Source: Synechococcus sp. UW179A
GTDB lineage: Bacteria; Cyanobacteriota; Cyanobacteriia; PCC-6307; Cyanobiaceae
NCBI RefSeq assembly: GCF_900473965.1
Contig: NZ_UCNJ01000025.1
Span: 186,001 to 250,000, forward strand
DNA length: 64,000 nt
Direction: 5' to 3'
In this document: positions 1 to 8,129 of the stretch, piece by piece
Layout: each line of letters begins with the position of its first letter
How positions within the stretch are numbered: position 1 is the stretch's first letter
Translations under genes and position numbers: made by a program
The notes under the pieces: generated by a model
The model's database searches: none
The model's input: only the letters and a program-made list of their open reading frames with translations
Told to the model about the DNA's origin: nothing

Positions 1-1194
1 TCCAACCCTCTGTTTCTGACCGGAAATACCGATACGGTGTATGGCTCCGCCTTCTTCAATCTGAAGGACACGGGGCCGATGGTGATTGAAATCCCAGCCG
101 GCCTCGGCCCTGGCACGATCAATGACGCCTATTTCCGATTTGTGGCCGATACAGGTGCTCCCGGCCCAGATCGGGGCAAAGGCGGCAAGTATCTGATCCT
201 TGGTCCCGACGACGCAGAGCCCGCGAACACCGAGGGCTATTTCGTGTTTCGTTCACCCAGCTACTCCAACTGGTTGATCATGCGTGCTTTTCTCGATGAT
301 CAAGGCAAGCCTGATCAGGCGGTTGCCAACTATGAAAATGGCGTACGTCTTTATCCCCTCTCACTGAAAGACAACCCTCCGGCGATGACTTTTGTGCAAG
401 GAGGCGATCTCGTCTTCAACACGGTGCATGCCAATAATTTCCACTTCTTTGAAGAGCTGAACACGGTGATTCAGCGTGAACCGGTCGATCTGTTTGACCC
501 AGAACTGCTCGGACTGGCTTCGGCGATCGGACTCGAAAAAGGCAAACCCTTCAATCCCAGTGCTGAGGATCGCAGGATTCTCGAGGAAGCTGTGCAGGTT
601 GGAGTCGCCTATGTGCGCTCCGACATGGGTAAGCCTCGTAATCGCGACGTCTACTTCTATGAGGACAAGCAGTGGTTCAGTCCTTTTGCCGGCGGGAGCC
701 ATGAATGGCTGATCGATGGCGGCAGGGGCGGCAGAAACCTTGATGCCAGAAGCAACTTTTTCTGGGGTTACACCGTCAACACCCCTGCCATGGTGCTCAA
801 GATGGTCGGTGCCGGATCTCAGTACGGGGTGGTGGCGACTGATGCTGATGGCCTCTATCTCGATGGCAGTAAGAACTACAAGTTCACGGTGGATGCCAAC
901 GTGCCTGCCAAGGATTTCTGGTCGATGGTGGTCTACGACCCCCAGACGCGCTCTGAATTGCAAACGCCCCAGATGCTGCCCAGCAAAAACAGCAAGCGCA
1001 ATAAAGACATGGTGGTGAACGCCAATGGCAGCATTGATCTCTACTTCGGTCCCACTGCACCGCAGGGCAAGGAAGCTAACTGGATTCAGACCATTCCCGG
1101 TAAGGGATGGTTTGGAATTTTCCGTTTTTACGGACCGCTGGAGCCTTGGTTCGACAAGACCTGGCAGCTCAACGACATTCAGCCTCTCGGTTGA
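1..1194 (+). CDS. DUF1254/DUF1214 protein, 5'-truncated by window edge
   Basis: The frame is open at base 1, so the N-terminus lies outside the window. A GTG at 37 is internal and encodes the V of NTDTVYGSAFF. The 397 visible residues hold the end of a DUF1254 domain (IEIPAGLGPGTINDAYFRF) and a C-terminal DUF1214 domain (VVYDPQTRSELQ; KGWFGIFRFYGPLEPWFD at the end). The next gene is a close paralogue over the whole visible length, so this is a tandem duplication. The family is usually exported and has no established reaction. The context of outer-membrane and sulfatase genes suggests an envelope role, which is inference. Confidence 0.85.
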   Translation, partial: SNPLFLTGNTDTVYGSAFFNLKDTGPMVIEIPAGLGPGTINDAYFRFVADTGAPGPDRGKGGKYLILGPDDAEPANTEGYFVFRSPSYSNWLIMRAFLDDQGKPDQAVANYENGVRLYPLSLKDNPPAMTFVQGGDLVFNTVHANNFHFFEELNTVIQREPVDLFDPELLGLASAIGLEKGKPFNPSAEDRRILEEAVQVGVAYVRSDMGKPRNRDVYFYEDKQWFSPFAGGSHEWLIDGGRGGRNLDARSNFFWGYTVNTPAMVLKMVGAGSQYGVVATDADGLYLDGSKNYKFTVDANVPAKDFWSMVVYDPQTRSELQTPQMLPSKNSKRNKDMVVNANGSIDLYFGPTAPQGKEANWIQTIPGKGWFGIFRFYGPLEPWFDKTWQLNDIQPLG

Positions 1195-1231
1195 GACCTG
1201 AACCCATCAACACCACGATTCATTCTCAACC

Positions 1232-2785
1232 ATGACTCCTCTGACTCGTTTCCCATCCGCTGTCCTTTCCGCATTGTTGCTTGCCTGCAGTGGTTCAGCT
1301 TTGCAGGCCGCTGATGTCGTCCCCAAGGGCTACAACACCACCATTCCTGAGGATGTATTGACGCCTGACAGGGTGAAGACCCGGATCGGTACATTCAATT
1401 ATTTCGATGGTTTCCCCGACGACGACACCATGGCCAAGGCCCGCCGTCAGGTGGATCTTGGCCGTGGCGTGCAGACCTTCCTGAACTTCATGCCGGCGGC
1501 ATCGCTCGAGATGCTCTACGTGGGGCACCGTGATGGCTACGGCATGCGTGAGAACCGGGATATTGGCTTGTTTGAAGAGCTGATGAGTTCCAAATCACTC
1601 TGGCTAACCGGCAATACCGACACGGTTTACGCCACTGCCTTCCTGGATCTCTCCAATGGTCCCATCGTGGTTGAGGTGCCGGCTGGCACGGGCCCCGGCA
1701 CGGTCAATGATGCCTTCTTCCGCTTTGTGGTCGATATGGGTGGCCCCGGCCCCGATAAAGGTAAGGGCGGAAAATATCTGATTGTTGGTCCAGGGCAAGC
1801 AACCCCGGCCAACACCGATGGCTATTTTGTGGCCAACACTCCAAGCAAGATCAATTGGTTGATCCTGCGTGGTTTTCTGGATGAGGAGGGCAAAACAGAC
1901 ACCGCCAGAAATGCTTTCAAGGGTGGTTTGAAGGTTTATCCCTACGCAGAGCGTGCCAATCCCCCTGCCAACAACTTCAAAAACCTCACGGATTGGGAGA
2001 CGAACACTATCCATGCCAACAACTTCAAGTTCTATGAGGAGCTTGATGAGGTGATTCAACGGGAGCCTTCCGATCTGTTCTCGCCTGAGCTGCTCGGTAT
2101 GGCATCGTCGATCGGGATTGAGAAAGGCAAGCCGTTTAACCCCTCGCCTGAGCAGCAAGCTTTACTCACTGAAGCCGTCGCTATCGGGAATGCCACGGCG
2201 CGTTCGATTCTGTTTGGACCTAAGGATCCCAAGAACTACATCTACCCCGGCAAGGCGGGTTACTGGCAGACCGGTTTCCCCGGGGGTAGTCATGAGTACC
2301 TGGTGAATCAGGGCAATGGTGGTCGTGACATGGATGGCCGCACGTTGTTCTTCTATCTGGCAACGGTGAACACACCGGCCATGGCTCTGGAAATTCCGGG
2401 TGTGGGGTCTCAGTACGCCTTCAGTTCAAGGGACGGTAGTGGCGCCTATCTCAACGGTTCCAACACCTACAAACTCAATATTCCGGCGAATCCGCCAGCA
2501 GAGAAATTCTGGTCGTTTGTGGTCTATGACCCGCAGACCCGTTCGATGCTGCAGAGCGGCGACATGCCCTATCCCAGCAAAAACAACAAGCGCAACGCTG
2601 ACATGGTGAAAAATGCTGATGGCAGCATTGATCTCTACTTCGGCCCGCAAGCACCTGCTGGGATGGAGGCTAACTGGGTGAAGACCGTTCCTGGCAAGGG
2701 ATGGTTCGGCATTTTCCGTCTCTACGGCCCGGGGCAGGAGTGGTTTGATCGCACCTGGAAACTTGGCGATATCGAAAAGGTCTGA
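1232..2785 (+). CDS. Exported DUF1254/DUF1214 protein
   Basis: 517 residues, complete. A signal peptide is evident (short basic start, hydrophobic core SAVLSALLLACSGSA, likely cleavage near LQAADVV). DUF1254 covers roughly residues 60-190 (NTDTVYATAFLDLSNG, VEVPAGTGPGTVNDAFF) and DUF1214 roughly 390-510 (WSFVVYDPQTRSMLQ). It starts 37 bp after the upstream paralogue and shares long near-identical stretches with it, for example the C-terminal KGWFGIFRLYGPGQEWFD. The pair probably forms one transcription unit with the amine oxidase gene that follows 101 bp later. The biochemical function is unknown; the export prediction is firm. Confidence 0.9.
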   Translation: MTPLTRFPSAVLSALLLACSGSALQAADVVPKGYNTTIPEDVLTPDRVKTRIGTFNYFDGFPDDDTMAKARRQVDLGRGVQTFLNFMPAASLEMLYVGHRDGYGMRENRDIGLFEELMSSKSLWLTGNTDTVYATAFLDLSNGPIVVEVPAGTGPGTVNDAFFRFVVDMGGPGPDKGKGGKYLIVGPGQATPANTDGYFVANTPSKINWLILRGFLDEEGKTDTARNAFKGGLKVYPYAERANPPANNFKNLTDWETNTIHANNFKFYEELDEVIQREPSDLFSPELLGMASSIGIEKGKPFNPSPEQQALLTEAVAIGNATARSILFGPKDPKNYIYPGKAGYWQTGFPGGSHEYLVNQGNGGRDMDGRTLFFYLATVNTPAMALEIPGVGSQYAFSSRDGSGAYLNGSNTYKLNIPANPPAEKFWSFVVYDPQTRSMLQSGDMPYPSKNNKRNADMVKNADGSIDLYFGPQAPAGMEANWVKTVPGKGWFGIFRLYGPGQEWFDRTWKLGDIEKV

Positions 2786-2886
2786 CCTTGTCTCGACCTC
2801 AAACACTGTGCTGATTGATTTGGGGCGGGTTCCTTCCGTTCGACCTCATTTAGGAAGACCACTGACTGATTTTTGGAGTCGTGATC

Positions 2887-4185
2887 ATGAAGACTGTTGA
2901 TGTTGTGGTGATCGGTGGTGGTTTCGCCGGCGTGACCACTGCCAGGGATTTGCAGAAGCGTGGATTCAAGGTGCTTGTGCTTGAGGCGCGCGATCGTTTG
3001 GGTGGTCGCACCTGGAGCACCGATCGCAATGGGTTCCATGTGGAGCTTGGTGGCACCTGGATTCACTGGACCCAACCTTTTGTATGGGCCGAAAAGGAAC
3101 GCTACGGGCTTGAAATTCAGGAAACCCCCGGTTGTGTTGCCGAGCGGGTAGTGATCAAGGTGGATGGGAAGGTTCAGGAGTTGCGCGAAGATCAACTTGG
3201 TGAGTTTGTCTCAGGGTTTGAGCAATTCTTCGCTGAAGCTCAACAGGTGTGGGAGCGCCCCTACGACTCCCATTACAACTGGCCCGCGATTGAGCAACGT
3301 GATTCCTTGAGTGTGGCCGATCGTCTCGCTGCTCTGGATCTCACGCCATTACAGCGCACCAGTATTGGTGGCTTTCTTGAGATTCTGTCGATGAATCAGC
3401 CGGAGAATGCCTCCTATCTGGAGATGATGCGCTGTTGGTCGCTCACGGGGTGGAACTATTCCCTGTTCAATGACTCAGCAGCCCGCTACAAACTCAAGCG
3501 TGGCACTGGCGCACTGGTGCAAGCGATGGCCAGTGATGGTGGCTTTGATGTGATGCTCGACACCACAGTGGCATCCGTTCAACAAACGGCCAACGGGGTC
3601 ACGGTGACGACGGCAGCTGGTGAGCAGGTGAGTGCCAAGCGCGCTGTGGTCACCGTGCCGCTGAATGTGCTTCACAACGTGGCGTTTGATCCACCGCTGA
3701 AGCCAGTGAAAGTGGAGGCTTCAAAGCTCAAGCATGTGGGCGGTGGAGCCAAGGTGTTTTTTGAGGTTGAAGGAGATCCAGGTGCGGTGATGACTCTGGC
3801 CAGATCAACCGACTCTGATCTGATTGGCAGCTTCACCTATCAGCGTGGTTATCAGCATTCTGTGTTGGCTGGTTTCAGTTTGGAGCCGGATGCACTCGAA
3901 CGATCAGTTGCTGATTGGCAACCTGTTCTTGAGGAGTTTGTGCCCGGTATTCGGCTGCTGTCGACCTTTGGGCATGACTGGGGTAGTGATGCTCTCTCCC
4001 AGGGGAGTTGGTGCACGTATCGACCAGGCACCTTTGTGCGCTTCGCTGATGAACTGCCTAAGCAAGACAACAATCTATTTTTTGCCTCAGGTGATCATGG
4101 CGAGGGTTGGCGCGGCTTCATCGAAGGCGCCATTTCCAGTGGGTCCAAAACCGCAGTGTCTGTAGCAGCGAGCCTCAACCACTAA
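2887..4185 (+). CDS. Flavin-containing monoamine oxidase family protein
   Basis: 432 residues. The N-terminus carries the FAD Rossmann motif VVVIGGGFAGVTTARDL, followed by the LEARDRLGGRTWS segment typical of amine oxidases and GELGGTWIH-like substrate-loop residues (VELGGTWIHWTQPF). The C-terminus has the second FAD motif (FFASGDHGEGWRGFIEGA). A GTG at 2881 is in frame, but GGAG at 2875-2878 lies 8 nt before the ATG at 2887, which I prefer. No signal peptide is seen, so it is probably cytoplasmic. It would oxidise a primary or polyamine, or a related amino compound; the substrate cannot be read from sequence. It follows the DUF1254 pair on the same strand and converges with the barrel gene behind it. 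Confidence 0.88.
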   Translation: MKTVDVVVIGGGFAGVTTARDLQKRGFKVLVLEARDRLGGRTWSTDRNGFHVELGGTWIHWTQPFVWAEKERYGLEIQETPGCVAERVVIKVDGKVQELREDQLGEFVSGFEQFFAEAQQVWERPYDSHYNWPAIEQRDSLSVADRLAALDLTPLQRTSIGGFLEILSMNQPENASYLEMMRCWSLTGWNYSLFNDSAARYKLKRGTGALVQAMASDGGFDVMLDTTVASVQQTANGVTVTTAAGEQVSAKRAVVTVPLNVLHNVAFDPPLKPVKVEASKLKHVGGGAKVFFEVEGDPGAVMTLARSTDSDLIGSFTYQRGYQHSVLAGFSLEPDALERSVADWQPVLEEFVPGIRLLSTFGHDWGSDALSQGSWCTYRPGTFVRFADELPKQDNNLFFASGDHGEGWRGFIEGAISSGSKTAVSVAASLNH

Positions 4186-4212
4186 CGACTCCTATCTTTT
4201 TAGCAACGACAA

Positions 4213-5292
4213 TCAATCAAACAGCCAGCGCAGGCCTAGGTTAACTCCGCTCTGATAGGAACTGTAGCCATTATTTTCTCTACCTCCTTCAAAATAAGCA
4301 ATTCCAAAGTATTTATAGGAAAGTGAAATTTGTGCAGAATTTCCAAGTGCATAAGCAATCCCGGCCTGGGCTGTTCCACTAAGATCCTCACTGCCACTGA
4401 GTCCAAACCCGCCTGCATCGAGATAAGCGAAAGCTTGCCAATCTTCGCTGATTGCGTAAGTGCCAAACATTCCCACCATTGGCTGTACCCAAGTGTTGCC
4501 CCAGCTCACATTTGACGATTTTTCGAGTTCTCTAGAGTTTGATTTATTGACTCTGACTCCTTCAACAGTTACATCTGACTTGCCTTTGATATTAAAATCT
4601 GTCGATAGATTTGCATCAATAAATCTTGCGCCCACTAAACCCAGGAAGCTTGTGCTGCCTTTTTTCATGCGTGGTTTTTGGATTGCACCAGCTCGGTACC
4701 GCATCGCAAGGTCAAAAATTGTTTGACTGGCATCAACGTCAACGTCTAAATCTCCTTGAATACGAATAGTGCTTTTTCGAAGTGGTGAAGCAATGCCTAG
4801 CTTGTTTCGTAACGGGTTTTGTGTTTCTAAAAAGGATGATCTTGAAGTGGATGAAGATATGGTTGCATAATTGATTGCAGCTAAAACTCCCAATCGACCG
4901 TATTCAAATTGAGCTTTTAAAGTCAACGCTTCATCGATTGACTTGATCACATCCGAAAGGGGAAGGTCTACCTTTGTTGTGTTGCCATCAATTGTTGATG
5001 TGCTGCGTGTTATTGGAGGTAAGAAAGCGTAAAGGTCGAGATAAACACGCCAACTGTCTTCTTCGTCTTCTTGCTGCGAGGCGTCAGTTGCTTCTTCGCT
5101 GGCCTGACTAAGCACAAGGGGCGTCATCAGGCCAGGCTTGCTTTCAGCGACTACGTCGCTGGGAGTCATCTTTTGGTTGACGTCAGATGTGCTGGATTCA
5201 GCTGTGATCACGTCTTCTGATGGTTTTGCAACTGCCTCAGCGCAAAGTGTGCTCAGTGTTGCGATGAGAGCTAGGGGCAGGAGGCGTGTCAC
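4213..5292 (-). CDS. Probable outer-membrane beta-barrel protein
   Basis: 359 residues. It has a clear signal peptide (MTRLLPLALIATLSTLCAEAVA) and then about 55 residues rich in Ser, Glu and Asp. From about residue 80 the sequence shows alternating hydrophobic/polar strands and ends in an aromatic-rich strand (VNLGLRWLFD), as expected for an outer-membrane barrel. I do not recognise a named family. The gene is convergent with the amine oxidase gene (27-bp gap) and divergent from the next barrel-like gene across a 143-bp shared upstream region. It could be a porin-like or attachment protein; only the barrel fold is supported. Confidence 0.75.
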   Translation of the reverse strand: MTRLLPLALIATLSTLCAEAVAKPSEDVITAESSTSDVNQKMTPSDVVAESKPGLMTPLVLSQASEEATDASQQEDEEDSWRVYLDLYAFLPPITRSTSTIDGNTTKVDLPLSDVIKSIDEALTLKAQFEYGRLGVLAAINYATISSSTSRSSFLETQNPLRNKLGIASPLRKSTIRIQGDLDVDVDASQTIFDLAMRYRAGAIQKPRMKKGSTSFLGLVGARFIDANLSTDFNIKGKSDVTVEGVRVNKSNSRELEKSSNVSWGNTWVQPMVGMFGTYAISEDWQAFAYLDAGGFGLSGSEDLSGTAQAGIAYALGNSAQISLSYKYFGIAYFEGGRENNGYSSYQSGVNLGLRWLFD

Positions 5293-5435
5293 GGAGCCGG
5301 ATGAAGAATGGCTGAAACGTAGGTGGCGTACGCCCTTGATGCATGTAAATCTGATCCCATTCGTGCTGAATTTTGTTGAGTGGGCTTGGCTTTTCCTCTA
5401 AATGCAATAAAAAGCATACGTTTTGCACTTTTTCG

Positions 5436-6449
5436 ATGGCTGCGCGTTCTTTGAAATGTATCGGACCTGCGTGGCTGCTTGCATTTGCTGCTCTTTTAGT
5501 CCCTTCAACTGTTGAAGCTCAGGAACAGTCTCGATTCCTGGTTGATGAGGCAGTTGAATTTGATTTCACCCCTCTGGTGTTGGGTGAGCTTGAAATTGCA
5601 CAGGCCCCATCAGACTCACAAGAGCCTGGTACCGATAATCAACCGGTTACGGTGACTCCTGGGGAGTCAGCTTCTGCTGAGGACGCCTCGTTGGCCAAGG
5701 CGGCACAGAATCCGATCGCCAGTTTGATCAGTCTGCCCATTCAATGGAACAGCACTCCCGGTAGCCAATGGGCTCCGAATTTGCTTGATCCGAGTGCCAA
5801 GCACAATCAGACTCAGAATGTTGTCAATGTGCAGCCCGTTGTTCCCTTCAAGGTGAGCGATGGGCTGACATTGGTCACCCGAACGATCGTTCCTTTCATC
5901 TCTCAGCCATGGGCACGTGGAACCAATATCCAGGCCATGGGTGATATCAATCCTTCGGTCTTTTTCGTACCGACTCTGAAGGGGAACTTCACTGTCGGGG
6001 TGGGACCAACCCTGATTATCCCCTCGGCGACCGACTCCAGGCTGGCGTCGGGTCGTTGGAGTGCAGGTCCTACGGGTGTTTTGGTTTATAGCAAAGGTAA
6101 AATTGTTGCCGGTGGTTTGATTAATAATGTTTGGTCATTTGCCGGAGGAGGTAGAAGCGATGTCAATAAGATGTTGATTCAGCCTTTCCTGAATTACAAC
6201 TTGCCGAAAGGTTGGTATCTCACCAGTTCGCCAATTATTACCGCCAATTGGATGAATGAAGATAATAAAGGTTGGATGGTTCCTATTGGTGCTGGCGTGG
6301 GCCGTGTTTTTAAACTCGGCACTCAGCCTATCAATACCTCGCTCAGTGCTTATTACAATCTTGTCAAGCCTGAGATTGCTGGTGAAACCCTCGCCGGAGA
6401 CTGGACCTTCCGGCTTCAAGCACAATTCCTATTCCCAACTGGTGGTTGA
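5436..6449 (+). CDS. Outer-membrane transporter-like beta-barrel protein
   Basis: 337 residues from the ATG at 5436. An upstream in-frame start at 5373 would put 21 residues before an obvious signal peptide (LKCIGPAWLLAFAALLVPSTVEAQ), so the later start is chosen. After an acidic linker comes a barrel region with SLPIQWNSTPGSQ, VVNVQPVVPF, GVGPTLIIPSATD and a final strand WTFRLQAQFLFP. I recall this pattern from bacterial outer-membrane proteins often mislabelled neuromedin U and frequently found beside DUF1254 and sulfatase genes. It may pass small organic substrates; no substrate is evident. A weak hairpin with a T-rich tail lies at about 6509-6528. Confidence 0.75.
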   Translation: MAARSLKCIGPAWLLAFAALLVPSTVEAQEQSRFLVDEAVEFDFTPLVLGELEIAQAPSDSQEPGTDNQPVTVTPGESASAEDASLAKAAQNPIASLISLPIQWNSTPGSQWAPNLLDPSAKHNQTQNVVNVQPVVPFKVSDGLTLVTRTIVPFISQPWARGTNIQAMGDINPSVFFVPTLKGNFTVGVGPTLIIPSATDSRLASGRWSAGPTGVLVYSKGKIVAGGLINNVWSFAGGGRSDVNKMLIQPFLNYNLPKGWYLTSSPIITANWMNEDNKGWMVPIGAGVGRVFKLGTQPINTSLSAYYNLVKPEIAGETLAGDWTFRLQAQFLFPTGG

Positions 6450-6615
6450 ATTTACCTGAATATTTGACTGTTCGATCACTAGGCATCTTGTTGGAGTCAT
6501 AGTGACTCAAGCAGGGTGCTTTTCTTTTGAAGAGGATTTAAGTCTGCTCACAAAATGTGATTTTTGCTGCTCTCTGATCTTTGCCTCAATACCCTGATTT
6601 CATTGATTGACTGAC

Positions 6616-7464
6616 ATGACTGACCAGCGCGATCAAATGATCACGATCCCTGCGGGTGAATATGCGATTGGATCTGATTCTTTTTATCCGGAGGAGGCCC
6701 CGGTTCGTTCAATCGAGATCCGCTCATTCTTGATCGATGTTGCTCCGGTGACCAACGCCGAGTTTGCGCGTTTCGTGTCGGAGACCGGCTACGTCACTGT
6801 CTCGGAAAAGCCACCCGATCCGGTGCTGTATCCGAATCTTCCGCCGGATCAGCAGAATCCGGAATCGGCAGTGTTCATTCCGCCGCCACCATCTGTTGAT
6901 CGCAATCAACCGATGTCGTGGTGGGCCTTGATTGAAGGCGCCGATTGGCGCCACCCCCAGGGCCCTGATACAGGTATTGACCACCTGATGGATCACCCCG
7001 TGGTGCATCTCGCCTACGACGATGTGCTGGCCTATGCCCATTGGGCCGGCAAACGTTTGCCCACCGCTGAAGAGTGGGAGGTTGCTGCTAGAGGTGGTCT
7101 GGTGCAGCAGAGCTACTCCTGGGGTGAAGAGATGATGCCAGATGGTCAGTGGCTGGCCAATGTCTGGCAGGGTCCGTTCCCCTGGACGAATGAGCAGACG
7201 GATGGGTGGTTCTGGACGTCCCCGGTGGGCTCATTCCCACCTAACGGCTACGGACTGGTCGACATGTGCGGCAATGTGTGGGAGTGGACTTCCACACTGT
7301 TCCCAGTACCCAAGGGTGAACAGGAGAGACGAATCATCAAAGGTGGATCCTTTCTCTGTGCTGAAAACTATTGCCATCGTTTTAGGCCGGCGGCATTGAT
7401 GGGGCAGACCACCGATACGGCCACCTGTCATATGGGTTTCCGATGTGCAACCGATTCAGCCTGA
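6616..7464 (+). CDS. Formylglycine-generating enzyme (sulfatase-modifying factor)
   Basis: 282 residues from the ATG at 6616; a TTG at 6607 is an alternative. The FGE-sulfatase fold is recognisable from IPAGEYAIGSDSFYPEEAP at the start, GKRLPTAEEWEVAARGG, NVWEWTSTLF and the C-terminal GFRCA. The two catalytic copper-binding cysteines sit in CAENYC (Cys248 and Cys253), matching the C-x4-C of aerobic FGEs. The enzyme uses oxygen to convert the Cys of CxPxR in type I sulfatases to formylglycine. There is no signal peptide, so it acts on nascent sulfatases in the cytoplasm. Two sulfatase genes with such a motif lie within 9 kb, a good functional match. Confidence 0.93.
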   Translation: MTDQRDQMITIPAGEYAIGSDSFYPEEAPVRSIEIRSFLIDVAPVTNAEFARFVSETGYVTVSEKPPDPVLYPNLPPDQQNPESAVFIPPPPSVDRNQPMSWWALIEGADWRHPQGPDTGIDHLMDHPVVHLAYDDVLAYAHWAGKRLPTAEEWEVAARGGLVQQSYSWGEEMMPDGQWLANVWQGPFPWTNEQTDGWFWTSPVGSFPPNGYGLVDMCGNVWEWTSTLFPVPKGEQERRIIKGGSFLCAENYCHRFRPAALMGQTTDTATCHMGFRCATDSA

Positions 7465-7842
7465 GGAATTGGCCAGCTGGTCGCGAATCATCAATAGGCC
7501 AAGAACCACGTGAATGAGAGCACCGGCCCAGACCGCTGCCCCGCCCGATAGTTCCTGTGAGCCCAGGATGATGAGAAGCACTGCGGCGCTGCAGTTGTAA
7601 ACCAACAGTCCACGTTTTGCTGGTAACGGACAGGGGGATCCCCAGCAGGCCACGCCCAGTCCGATCAGCGCCAGGCCGTACAAACGTGTCAGTTGTTCGC
7701 CAGCATCGCTTGCTGGCGAGCTGAATAGCTGTTGCATCACGATGGCTGGTAGTAACAGGAGAGTGACTCCCGTGATCAGTTCAATCGCGCTGGCCAGGCG
7801 GTAGAGCGTGGAACGAACAGGCAAGGCGTCTTCCTCAGCCAA
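7456..7842 (-). CDS. Small four-helix membrane protein, unknown function
   Basis: 128 residues with about four predicted membrane helices (IELITGVTLLLLPAIVM; LYGLALIGLGVACWG; LLVYNCSAAVLLIIL; AGALIHVVLGLLMI). Its last 9 bp overlap the end of the FGE gene on the other strand. I do not recognise the family with certainty; such small integral proteins are common in cyanobacteria. Nothing in it points to sulfate chemistry beyond its position between the FGE and arylsulfatase genes. Confidence 0.7.
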   Translation of the reverse strand: MAEEDALPVRSTLYRLASAIELITGVTLLLLPAIVMQQLFSSPASDAGEQLTRLYGLALIGLGVACWGSPCPLPAKRGLLVYNCSAAVLLIILGSQELSGGAAVWAGALIHVVLGLLMIRDQLANSSG

Positions 7843-8129
7843 TGGTTTGCAGGAAAGCTAGGCAACCCTCGTTCGGCCAGCCGCAGATGGCTGATGGTCT
7901 GCGACATCAGCGACTCCGCTCGGTCTGTTGGTCCCAATTGTGCAGATCTGTGCTGCGACTAATTCGCCACCCCAAACCCGCAGCTAGCAGAGGGTGTTGA
8001 GGTTGTTGTCATGTTCTTTTGTGAGTCACGCCTATGTAGAGGCTCCTCAAGCCGTCAGTGCACGCTGAGTTGAATGTGAGGCATTCATTGGCCTCTACGC
8101 CTGTTCACTTTTTCATTCGCTTTTTCCGC